DNA of 41,461 nucleotides from contig NZ_JAQYWQ010000058.1 of NCBI RefSeq assembly GCF_029379315.1, forward strand, positions 1-41,461, given 5' to 3'. Position 1 is the first letter of the stretch, and each line of letters begins with the position of its first letter. The notes beneath the pieces were generated by a model that was not told the origin of the DNA, did no database searches, and saw nothing but the letters and a program-made list of their open reading frames with translations. The stretch is from Nostoc sp. S13. Its GTDB lineage: Bacteria; Cyanobacteriota; Cyanobacteriia; Cyanobacteriales; Nostocaceae. Positions 8,701 to 15,608 of the stretch are shown here, piece after piece. The translations under genes were made by a program, and so were the position numbers.

Positions 8701-8826
8701 TAATCTTGCAGATTTCTCAATTAAATGCCAATCATCAGGACGCTTCCGTTCGCGAAGAATATAAGCACAGTGTTCACCGGCTCGCTTGTAATAATGCGGA
8801 CTGTTAATTTTTCCTTCTGCATCATT
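8683..8826 (-). pseudogene. Orphan C-terminal coding fragment
   Basis: This minus frame has no start codon at its upstream end, which is a stop at 8827-8829. It reads GKINSPHYYKRAGEHCAYI then LRERKRPDDWHLIEKSARLD and AFNQ before the stop. The composition (HYYKRAGEHCAYIL, RPDDWHLIEKSARL) is strongly protein-like. I do not recognise the family. It is probably the last 45 or so codons of a gene whose 5' part was deleted when the neighbouring DUF29 region arrived. Confidence 0.4.
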
Positions 8827-8845
8827 TTAGGAGTTTGGCTAGTAT

Positions 8846-9346
8846 ATGGTGAAACCAATAATCCAATCTGCAACTCAAACCTTATACGACCAAGATTATT
8901 ACCTGTGGCTGAGGACAACTATAAACCAACTTCGCACTGGACAGTTTTCTATTGTTGATTTAGATAATTTGTTAGAAGAATTAGAAACTATAGGTAAAAG
9001 GGAGAAGCGAACAATTGAAAGTTTATAAATTAAGCTTCTTGAACATCTACTAAAACTCAAGTGTTGGGAGAAAGAACGAGAACGTAATCAAGGACATTGG
9101 AAAGGAGAAATCAGGACTTTTCGCAGAGACATTAAAAAAGCTCTGAAAGATAGTCCTAGCTTAAAACCTTACATTTTAGAAATATTTGATGAATGTTATC
9201 AAGATGCAAGGACAGAAGTAAGCGATGCCTACGGCGGTAAACTACGCTCTCAACTTTACATTGACATATTCCCCTCTATACCCATTGGTTCTTTAGAACA
9301 AATTTTAGATGAAAACTGGTTTCCTGAATATAACCACAATCATTAA
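8846..9346 (+). pseudogene. DUF29 family gene with in-frame TAA
   Basis: A 167-codon frame from ATG 8846 to TAA 9344-9346, interrupted by TAA at 9026-9028. The first part has QTLYDQDYYLWLRTTINQL and the FSIVDLDNLLEELETIGKRE block typical of DUF29. After the stop, the same frame continues IKLLEHLLKLKCWEKERE, then RTFRRDIKKALKDSPSL and ENWFPEY, all conserved in the family. There is no frameshift, so one base change made the gene unreadable. Eight residues DAYGGKLR near the C-terminus are encoded by a dispersed repeat (9222-9247) and are probably not ancestral. DUF29 proteins are small cyanobacterial proteins of unknown function. A partial duplicate of the 3' end lies at 8187-8288. Confidence 0.8.
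9222..9247 (+). repeat. Dispersed GCGATGCC...CTACGC repeat inside DUF29 gene
   Basis: GCGATGCCTACGGCGGTAAA followed by CTACGC, in frame as DAYGGKLR. Same element as 6601-6627 (minus) and 14561-14586. Confidence 0.85.
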
Positions 9347-9402
9347 GGTAAAGCCGATTAAAATAGATACTTAACTTGGGCTTCCATAGGAGTTATCCAG
9401 CC

Positions 9403-10065
9403 GTGCAGCCGGATTTAATAGGCTTGGAAATTAGCAAGGGGGAACTGAGACGTTTAACTGGGTTCGATCCAGAAGACGTTTTTAGACCTTCTGTTCTGCG
9501 AGATAGCAAAAAGCGATTAGGGTTTTTGATCAATGAAATGTTGGTTATGCTGGCACTAACCCCGATAATTGTTGGCTTTATCTACGCGTTTATTATTTTG
9601 CCGACAATTGGTTCTTCAATTAAATTCGGAATTCTTTTACTAATTTTAGTGCCAATCCCGATATTAGTGGGGCGAGCGCTCTGGCGACAATTAACCTGTC
9701 CCGAAGGACTGACAATACTTTTAGACGAAGTTGATAAATATCATGACCTGATCCATGCCATAGATATTAATGATCAATTAGCAGCATCAGGAAACGTAGA
9801 AAGCAGTATCCATGACCGAGATCAAGTCACCGCCGCCCTGCAACTGATTCGAGAAGATTTAGTCCGCGCTCTGAAAACGGAACGAATTTTGCGAGATAAT
9901 AAAAAATTGCTTGCTAATAACCAAGAGTTATTTGTGAATAATTTAGCCAGTCTGCAAGCTTTACAACTTAGTAGTCAAGCAGGCGAATATGCTCAACTGC
10001 TAAATCAATCATTGCAAATTGCGATCGATGTGCAAGCAGAAATCCGAAAATTACACAAAGGCTGA
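9403..10065 (+). CDS. Unknown protein with two TM helices and a coiled-coil tail
   Basis: 220 codons from GTG 9403, chosen because AGGAG (9388-9392) lies ten bases upstream. The frame can be read back to TTG 9376 but that start has no ribosome binding site. The N-terminal about 45 residues are soluble (ISKGELRRLTGFDPEDVF). Two adjacent hydrophobic helices follow (about residues 43-66 and 72-88: MLVMLALTPIIVGFIYAFII and FGILLLILVPIPILVG). The rest is predicted helical with heptad-like leucines (ALKTERILRDNKKLLANN, LASLQALQLSS). I do not recognise the family; it is consistent with a conserved cyanobacterial membrane protein. A repeat element follows directly downstream. Confidence 0.7.
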   Translation: MQPDLIGLEISKGELRRLTGFDPEDVFRPSVLRDSKKRLGFLINEMLVMLALTPIIVGFIYAFIILPTIGSSIKFGILLLILVPIPILVGRALWRQLTCPEGLTILLDEVDKYHDLIHAIDINDQLAASGNVESSIHDRDQVTAALQLIREDLVRALKTERILRDNKKLLANNQELFVNNLASLQALQLSSQAGEYAQLLNQSLQIAIDVQAEIRKLHKG

Positions 10066-10085
10066 GTGGATGTTTGTCAAGCTTG

Positions 10086-10247
10086 GGCGACTAGAAGTCG
10101 CACGCCAGGTGCTCATGGGGGAAACCCCCAAGATCGCACTGGCTTGGCTACACAGACAAAACCTGCCTCCGCAGGTTAGAAAACCCTTGATTTTGTATTA
10201 GTCCACGCAGGTGGACTTTGCTTGTGTAGTAGCGACTTCTAGTCGCC
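10086..10247. mobile_element. MITE-like element with 16-bp perfect terminal inverted repeats
   Basis: The ends are GGCGACTAGAAGTCGC (10086-10101) and its exact reverse complement (10232-10247). Internal, imperfect arms CTACACAGACAAA and TTTGCTTGTGTAG nest inside, with smaller hairpins (CCTGCCTCCGCAGG; GGGGGAAACCCCC; GTCCACGCAGGTGGAC). It has no coding capacity. Similar palindromic modules are abundant in Nostoc genomes. It fills the gap between the two flanking genes. Confidence 0.75.
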
Positions 10248-10284
10248 TAATACTTTCCAAAAAACGATCGCCCCGTTGACTTAA

Positions 10285-11625
10285 ATGAGCAACAAACCGA
10301 AAATAATTGTCCTGGATGATGATCCTACAGGTTCTCAAACAGTCCATAGCTGCTTGCTGCTAATGCACTGGGATGTGGACACTTTACGCATCGGGTTGCA
10401 GGATGATTCGCCGATTTTCTTTGTCCTGACTAACACTAGATCCTTAACACCAGAGTCAGCTGCATCTGTCACCACAGAAGTTTGCCAAAACCTGAAAATC
10501 GCCTTGGATGCTGAAGGGATTGACGATTTTCTGATTGTCAGCCGTTCTGATTCTACCTTGCGGGGACATTATCCCATTGAAACTGATGCGATCGCTCAAG
10601 AACTTGGCCCCTTTGATGCTCATTTTCTCGTACCAGCATTTTTTGAGGGCGGACGCATCACTCGCGACAGTGTGCATTATTTAATTATTGGCGGTGTACC
10701 CACCCCAGTCCATGAAACTGAATTTGCCCGTGATTCAGTCTTCAGCTACCATCACAGTTACTTACCCAAGTATGTCGAAGAAAAGACTCAAGGACGAATT
10801 AGTGCCGATGCTGTAGAAAGGTTTCTCCTGGCCGATATTCGGGCTGGTAGTTTGTCACGCTTGTTACAACTTAATGGTAATAAGTGCGCTGTTGTAGATG
10901 GTGAAACTCAATCTGATCTCAACCGCTTTGCAGTAGACATATTAGCAGCAGCAAGTCAAGGGAAACGCTTTCTGTTTCGCAGTGCAGCAAGTATTTTAAC
11001 CGCTTTAGCCGCTTTACCACCCCAACCCATTGCCGCCGAAAACATGGCGCAGTACGTGCGGCAAGGTAAACCAGGTGCGGTGATTGTTGGTTCCCATGTG
11101 AAAAAGACTACTGAGCAATTAGAGGCGCTGTTGCAAGTAGAAGGAACTGTGGGAATCGAAGTGAATGTAGCGCGGTTACTTGAAGATCAGGCAAATCAAT
11201 CTGCGGCACTGCTAAATGAAATCAAAGAAAGTACACGAGCGGTACACGAGGCTGGTAAAACACCAGTGGTTTATACTAGCCGTCAGGAACTGAGTTTTAA
11301 AGATGTCAAGACACGATTGGAGTTTGGGACAATAGTTTCAGGTTTATTGATGGATATTGTGCGGAGTTTACCATCTGATATCGGATTCTTAATCAGCAAG
11401 GGTGGTATTACCTCTAATGATGTTTTAAGTACTGGACTCGCTTTAACTTCAGCCCGCTTACTCGGTCAAATTTTAGCTGGTTGTTCAATGGTATTAACGC
11501 CATCCGATCATCCCCAGTTTCCTAATTTGCCTGTGGTGCTGTTTCCAGGTAATGTCGGGGAAGCTGATGCCTTGGGGATCATTTATCAGAGGTTGACTAA
11601 AACAATCCTAAGTAACGAGTCTTGA
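10285..11625 (+). CDS. Four-carbon acid sugar kinase family protein (DUF1537)
   Basis: 446 codons. The N-terminal domain begins KIIVLDDDPTGSQTVHSCL, with the DDDPTGSQ motif diagnostic of this family, then SRSDSTLRGHYPIE (about 87-100). The C-terminal domain contains the nucleotide-binding signature region ISKGGITSNDV and ends with VVLFPGNVGEADALGIIY. Length and domain order are complete. Characterised relatives (OtnK, DtnK) phosphorylate four-carbon acid sugars such as threonate or erythronate with ATP. The usual partner genes (dehydrogenase, isomerase, aldolase) are not adjacent, so the substrate here is unknown. It stands alone between a MITE-like repeat and another repeat. Confidence 0.88.
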   Translation: MSNKPKIIVLDDDPTGSQTVHSCLLLMHWDVDTLRIGLQDDSPIFFVLTNTRSLTPESAASVTTEVCQNLKIALDAEGIDDFLIVSRSDSTLRGHYPIETDAIAQELGPFDAHFLVPAFFEGGRITRDSVHYLIIGGVPTPVHETEFARDSVFSYHHSYLPKYVEEKTQGRISADAVERFLLADIRAGSLSRLLQLNGNKCAVVDGETQSDLNRFAVDILAAASQGKRFLFRSAASILTALAALPPQPIAAENMAQYVRQGKPGAVIVGSHVKKTTEQLEALLQVEGTVGIEVNVARLLEDQANQSAALLNEIKESTRAVHEAGKTPVVYTSRQELSFKDVKTRLEFGTIVSGLLMDIVRSLPSDIGFLISKGGITSNDVLSTGLALTSARLLGQILAGCSMVLTPSDHPQFPNLPVVLFPGNVGEADALGIIYQRLTKTILSNES

Positions 11626-11679
11626 GTTTTGAGTAAAAATGTTAATAATTTTGAATTACTTAGTACTTTACTTGTGTAA

Positions 11680-11780
11680 ATACCAATTTGAACAAAGATT
11701 GTGAGAGATGCGTTAATGTATCCCTTTGGGCAAGCAAGCTAGGCACAACGTCTCTACTATTTCACAATCCAAAATGGTAT
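11680..11780. repeat. Inverted-repeat element upstream of minC
   Basis: The outer arms ATACCAATTTG and CAAAATGGTAT, with AGATTGTGA / TCACAATCC just inside, pair imperfectly over about 25 bp. The interior contains GAGATGCGTT and AACGTCTC. It is non-coding and about 100 bp, resembling a MITE-like cyanobacterial repeat. It lies in the presumed minC promoter region. Confidence 0.55.
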
Positions 11781-11858
11781 AAGGATGTTGTTGCATTTTG
11801 CAACTGATCTAATATTAGTAATTATTCGGTGTGTCCCTTGTCCTTTCGCTAGTACTGC

Positions 11859-12893
11859 ATGACTTCTGATTCTGCGATTCCCAATCTAAAGTCAAATTCT
11901 GCACTTCCTAATGCAGACCCAAACTCTATCCTTTCTGAGCTAGAGGTAAATTCTACGGTTTCTGATGTAGAGTCAGATTCTATCCCCCCGGATGCGGAGT
12001 TAAATTCTGTCCTGCTTTATTTAAAATCAAATACTGTTCTTGCTCCTGTAGAGTCAAATCCTACTGACCCAGATGTAGAGTCAAATACTGATGCGGCATC
12101 AGATTTTATCCTTACTGATTTAAATCCCGATCAGTCAGCATTACCAGGGCATCGCGTAAATGAGAATACTCAAGTCCAGTTAAAAAGTAAGGAAGGGCGA
12201 CTGTTATTAATTTTGCCTCCAGAATCTCAAGTATCTGCCTCAGAACTCAGTTGGTCGGATATTTGGCAACAAATAAAACAGCGTCTGAATGCAGGCGAGC
12301 GCTTCCGTATATCTAATACACCTGTGCATTTGATGGCACAAGACCGCTTAGTAGATGCCAGACAACTGCAAGAACTTGGGGAAGCTTTGAGTGAAGTCGA
12401 ACTCCGGCTAATATCTGTCTCGACAAGTCGTCGTCAAACTGCGATCGCAGCCGTCACATCCGGGTATTCTGTAGAACAACTCCAGCCCGTAAGTTCTCTT
12501 ATTTCAGAGCCAACAGCTACAGCCATACCCCAGGCAGATGCCCTCTATCTGGAAATGACAGTCCGTTCTGGAGTAGAAATTCGTCATCCTGGGACAGTAA
12601 TTCTCTTGGGAGATTTAAATCCAGGTGGTATTGTAATTGCAGATGGAGATATTATCATCTGGGGCCGTCTACGTGGAATTGCTCATGCTGGGGCTGGAGG
12701 CAATAGTGAGTGTCTGATTATGGCCTTACAAATGGAACCAACCCAATTGCGGATCGCAGATGCTGTAGCTAGGGCACCAGAAAAGTTACCGATGCAATTT
12801 TCTCCAGAAGTGGCACATATTACGCCCCAAGGGATTCGCATCGCTAGGGCTAGTGATTTTTCCAGAAACCAATTTACTAAGATCAATCAGTAG
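11859..12893 (+). CDS. minC: Septum site-determining protein MinC with N-terminal nonapeptide repeats
   Basis: 344 codons. MinC inhibits FtsZ assembly away from mid-cell and is recruited to the membrane by MinD. The C-terminal beta-helix domain (about residues 222-320) carries VRSGVEIRHPGTVILLGDLN and PGGIVIADGDIIIWGRLRGI, the MinD-binding and dimer region. A central domain (about 100-205) corresponds to the N-terminal FtsZ-interacting part. Residues 4-75 are unusual: eight tandem nonapeptides of the form [N/D]-[S/T]-x-x-x-x-x-x-[S/V/P/L], for example NSILSELEV, NSTVSDVES, NTVLAPVES. This acidic, Ser-rich extension precedes the normal protein and makes it longer than the roughly 230-residue E. 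coli protein. minD and minE follow, but 294 bp with repeats separate minC from minD. Confidence 0.92.
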   Translation: MTSDSAIPNLKSNSALPNADPNSILSELEVNSTVSDVESDSIPPDAELNSVLLYLKSNTVLAPVESNPTDPDVESNTDAASDFILTDLNPDQSALPGHRVNENTQVQLKSKEGRLLLILPPESQVSASELSWSDIWQQIKQRLNAGERFRISNTPVHLMAQDRLVDARQLQELGEALSEVELRLISVSTSRRQTAIAAVTSGYSVEQLQPVSSLISEPTATAIPQADALYLEMTVRSGVEIRHPGTVILLGDLNPGGIVIADGDIIIWGRLRGIAHAGAGGNSECLIMALQMEPTQLRIADAVARAPEKLPMQFSPEVAHITPQGIRIARASDFSRNQFTKINQ

Positions 12894-13187
12894 CCCTGAA
12901 TATTGACTTAAAACATCAAGGATACAAAGGATGAAATATAGCAGTTTTCACTTGGATGCAATACACTACTCTAATCCCTAACCTCTTTCCCCTAGCGAAG
13001 TGTATTGCACACAACCGAGCGTAGACGCTTCTTCGGCTTGTCGTCAGACATCGCGATCAAAAAATATTCATACCTCGCCCGAACCAGGGAGATCAGATAT
13101 TTCTTCATACTTGATCCGATACTTGATACTTTATACTGCAATTTACTGTTTTATATTTCCTGAACCCTCATTGACCGCATTTCTATC
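12894..13187. repeat. minC-minD spacer with inverted repeat and palindromic debris
   Basis: GCAATACACT (12958-12967) pairs perfectly with AGTGTATTGC (12999-13008), giving a 10-bp stem around 31 bases. Another degenerate dispersed repeat (GCGTAGACGCTTCTTCGGC and following) lies at about 13018-13060. There is no gene; a frame at 13000-13191 is repeat text. The last 100 bp are AT-rich and could carry a minD promoter. Confidence 0.6.
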
Positions 13188-13994
13188 ATGACTCGCATTA
13201 TTGTGATTACCTCCGGCAAAGGAGGAGTGGGTAAAACCACAGTTTCAGCAAATCTGGGCATGGCTTTAGCCAAAATTGGGCGTCAAGTTGCCTTGGTTGA
13301 TGCGGATTTTGGTCTGAGAAATTTGGATTTGCTGCTAGGGCTAGAAAACCGTATCGTCTATACTGCGGTGGAAGTCTTGGCCAGAGAGTGCCGCTTAGAA
13401 CAAGCCTTGGTGAAAGATAAGCGCCAACCCAATCTCGTACTCCTGCCGGCAGCCCAAAATCGCTCCAAAGATGCAGTCACACCTGAACAGATGAAGCTAT
13501 TGGTGAATGCACTAGCGCAAAAGTATCAGTACGTAATCATCGATAGCCCCGCCGGGATTGAAAATGGGTTTAAAAATGCGATCGGCCCGGCAAAAGAAGC
13601 GCTAATTGTCAGCACGCCAGAAATTTCGTCAGTTCGTGATGCTGACCGGGTAGTGGGGTTACTAGAAGCACAAGGTATCAAGCGTGTTCATTTAATAATT
13701 AACCGCATTAGACCCGCAATGGTGAAAGCAAATGATATGATGTCAGTGCAAGATGTTCAGGAACTTCTCGCCATTCCCCTAATCGGGGTAATCCCTGACG
13801 ACGAGCGTGTTATTGTATCTACCAATCGCGGCGAACCCTTAGTGTTAGCGGAAAATCCCTCTTTAGCAGCCATAGCCTTTGAAAACATTGCTCGTAGATT
13901 AGAAGGGGAAAGTGTCGAATTTATGGAGATCGACTCGTCCCAAGACAGCATCTTCGCCCGTCTACGAAGGTTGTTGTGGACAAAGATTGTTTAA
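13188..13994 (+). CDS. minD: Septum site-determining protein MinD
   Basis: 268 codons, standard length. It is a membrane-associated ParA/MinD-type ATPase that recruits MinC and is released by MinE. The deviant Walker A motif [15 protein letters not shown] is at residues 10-24. [17 protein letters not shown] and [12 protein letters not shown] (Walker B region) follow. The C-terminus ends [13 protein letters not shown], an amphipathic membrane-targeting helix. All functional elements are present. It is followed 35 bp later by minE. Confidence 0.96.
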   Translation: MTRIIVITSGKGGVGKTTVSANLGMALAKIGRQVALVDADFGLRNLDLLLGLENRIVYTAVEVLARECRLEQALVKDKRQPNLVLLPAAQNRSKDAVTPEQMKLLVNALAQKYQYVIIDSPAGIENGFKNAIGPAKEALIVSTPEISSVRDADRVVGLLEAQGIKRVHLIINRIRPAMVKANDMMSVQDVQELLAIPLIGVIPDDERVIVSTNRGEPLVLAENPSLAAIAFENIARRLEGESVEFMEIDSSQDSIFARLRRLLWTKIV

Positions 13995-14029
13995 CTTATT
14001 TTCCAGTCTCCGCCCCAGACCTATTCCTA

Positions 14030-14320
14030 ATGATTGAACTTCTAGAACGACTTTTTTCTCGCGGTCCTGATAGCAGTCGAACTCAAGTGAAACGTCGCCT
14101 GCAATTGGTGATTGCTCACGATCGCGCTGACTTAGATCCTCAAACGTTGGAAAAAATGCGGCAAGAAATCTTAGATGTAGTCTGTCGCTATGTCGAAATT
14201 GAGACAGAGGGCTTGGAGTTCTCCTTAGAAAGCAACCAACGAACCACAGCTTTAATTGCTAATTTGCCCATCCGCCGGGTGAAAGGTGTCATACCTGAGT
14301 GGGAAAGGGGTGATAAATAA
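14030..14320 (+). CDS. minE: Cell division topological specificity factor MinE
   Basis: 96 codons from the ATG opening [12 protein letters not shown]. The frame can be extended 18 codons upstream into the end of minD, but that extension ([12 protein letters not shown]) is not MinE-like, so the internal ATG is preferred. The N-terminal anti-MinCD/membrane-binding helix is followed by [19 protein letters not shown] and [19 protein letters not shown], the dimerising topological-specificity domain. It stimulates MinD ATPase to restrict MinCD to the poles. Confidence 0.94.
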   Translation: MIELLERLFSRGPDSSRTQVKRRLQLVIAHDRADLDPQTLEKMRQEILDVVCRYVEIETEGLEFSLESNQRTTALIANLPIRRVKGVIPEWERGDK

Positions 14321-14628
14321 GTGTTTATTTTCTAGCAGTTTCCGCAAGTCATTATCACTCTTCTAATTAGCTGAGTATTTATGCAAAATTAAATATACAT
14401 TGTGAGTGTACCGAAACCAAGTAATCACAAGGGTTTGAGATTACTTAGTTTTCTTGGCAATGACATGAATATTTTTGTATACTTACTTATAACTCAGTCG
14501 CTAGGATTTTGAGAGGAGCTTGTCAGCAGGTAGATCTTTTTAGAGTGTTGGAAGTGTTAGGCGATGCCTACGGCGGCAAGCTACGCAAAACTAAATAATG
14601 CTACTTAATATTTTGGGATAATTAATAG
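14321..14628. other. Intergenic after minE with one dispersed repeat
   Basis: No gene. A copy of the GCGATGCCTACGGCGGCAAG + CTACGC element is at 14561-14586, the only full-length copy here that is not inside a gene. A weak dyad AGTAATC..GATTACT at about 14418-14443 lies downstream of minE without a T-run. Confidence 0.55.
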
Positions 14629-14946
14629 TTAATAATGATAACGAGCTTGTAAAAAATTTATTTCATCATCTTTTACAAGATATACAATTCTATGTTCTTG
14701 TGTTAAACGGCGAGACCAAGTATTAGGATCTAAATATTTTAAAGGTTCGGGCTTACCTTTCCCCTCAAAAGGATCTCGGCAAGTCTCTTTGACAAGATCC
14801 AAAACTTTAAGGGTAACTCGTTGATCATTTTCCACCCAAAATTTTAAGTCTTCTAAAAATTCAGGTTGAAATACTGTTTTTCTTTGCTTTGGAGTTGCTG
14901 GAATTTCTTCTTTTGATTGGTTTTTGAGGTTCTTCTTTTTGGTCAA
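14629..14946 (-). CDS. Txe/YoeB family mRNA-interferase toxin
   Basis: 105 codons from TTG 14946, the only usable start before the conserved core. The core runs KTVFQPEFLEDLKFWVEND to the C-terminal WSRRLTQEHRIVYLV and ARYHY, the YoeB signature with the catalytic Glu/Arg/His region and terminal HY. YoeB toxins bind the ribosome and cleave mRNA. The first 23 residues are Lys-rich, extra compared with about 84-residue YoeB, and are translated from DNA that also encodes the C-terminal tail of the antitoxin in another frame: the two genes overlap by 86 bp. Antitoxin-first order and tight coupling fit a type II toxin-antitoxin operon. Confidence 0.88.
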   Translation of the reverse strand: MTKKKNLKNQSKEEIPATPKQRKTVFQPEFLEDLKFWVENDQRVTLKVLDLVKETCRDPFEGKGKPEPLKYLDPNTWSRRLTQEHRIVYLVKDDEINFLQARYHY

Positions 14947-15220
14947 ATCCTAATTCCTTACTAAGCTCATCCAAGCTTTGAGATTTCACAACTCCTGATT
15001 TAGCTCGATTTAAAGCTGTTAGCAAACGTTCAGCGTTACGGGGAGAACGTAAAAGATGAGCAGTTTCTAGGATACTAGAAAGTTCATCAAGAGGTATTAA
15101 AGCTACATTTTCACCATTACGACGTGTAATGATTACAAAATCGCGTTCTGAAGTAACTTTCTGGCACAGTTCAGCCAGCTTTTCTCGTGCTTGTGTGTAA
15201 GTATAGCTAGCCAAAACCAT
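14861..15220 (-). CDS. Phd/YefM family antitoxin
   Basis: 119 codons from ATG 15220 (MVLASYTYTQAREKLAELC); a TTG three codons upstream is possible. The N-terminal domain (about 1-60) is a Phd/YefM DNA-binding fold, with DFVIITRRNGENVALIPLDE as its hallmark. The middle (LRSPRNAERLLTALNRAKSG) is the toxin-neutralising region. The last 30 or so residues are Lys/Asn/Ser-rich, overlap the toxin gene in another frame, and appear to be an extension. It presumably represses its own operon with the toxin as co-repressor. Confidence 0.87.
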   Translation of the reverse strand: MVLASYTYTQAREKLAELCQKVTSERDFVIITRRNGENVALIPLDELSSILETAHLLRSPRNAERLLTALNRAKSGVVKSQSLDELSKELGFDQKEEPQKPIKRRNSSNSKAKKNSIST

Positions 15221-15548
15221 AAGTATCAAAAGTTCCGTTTTTACTTGTAAATTGAATTAAGTACATTCTCGCTTAACCTGTACATCAAGTCTGTACAGGT
15301 TGATGCTTTTATCGTAACATAACAGAAATTGATAAAGTAAAATTTTCAAAAAACCTGGTCAAGCAATTCTGACTAATTAGGGTCAAAAGTATTGTAGGCT
15401 ATGGATTACAGCGTCTACAGTCTAAGCTAGACTTTCTCCATTTTTTGGCAACGCTTAACCTGACGTTGAAACCTTTGTGGGACGGTAGTTTTACTTTTTA
15501 GATGGCAAGATACCCACCCCACAAGAATCATTCCTATTTTATGCAAGA
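15221..15548. other. Intergenic upstream of the toxin-antitoxin operon
   Basis: No gene seen on either strand. The promoter and YefM operator presumably lie in the first 100 bp. CTGTACAGG and GTACATTC near 15256-15300 form small TGTAC-containing dyads that are candidates for the autoregulatory site. The remainder holds no recognised repeat. Confidence 0.4.
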
Positions 15549-15586
15549 CAAAAAAAAATCCCGTTGTTGCCAGTGACAACAACGGG
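15549..15586 (-). terminator. Rho-independent terminator of the 15609-16913 gene
   Basis: On the minus strand CCCGTTGTTG (complement of 15577-15586), a 7-base loop, CAACAACGGG, then ATTTTTTTT. The stem is a perfect 10 bp and lies about 20 bases after the stop codon of the exported protein gene. The best-looking terminator in the window. Confidence 0.88.
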
Positions 15587-15608
15587 AGAATGTAAGATTT
15601 TTAATAAA

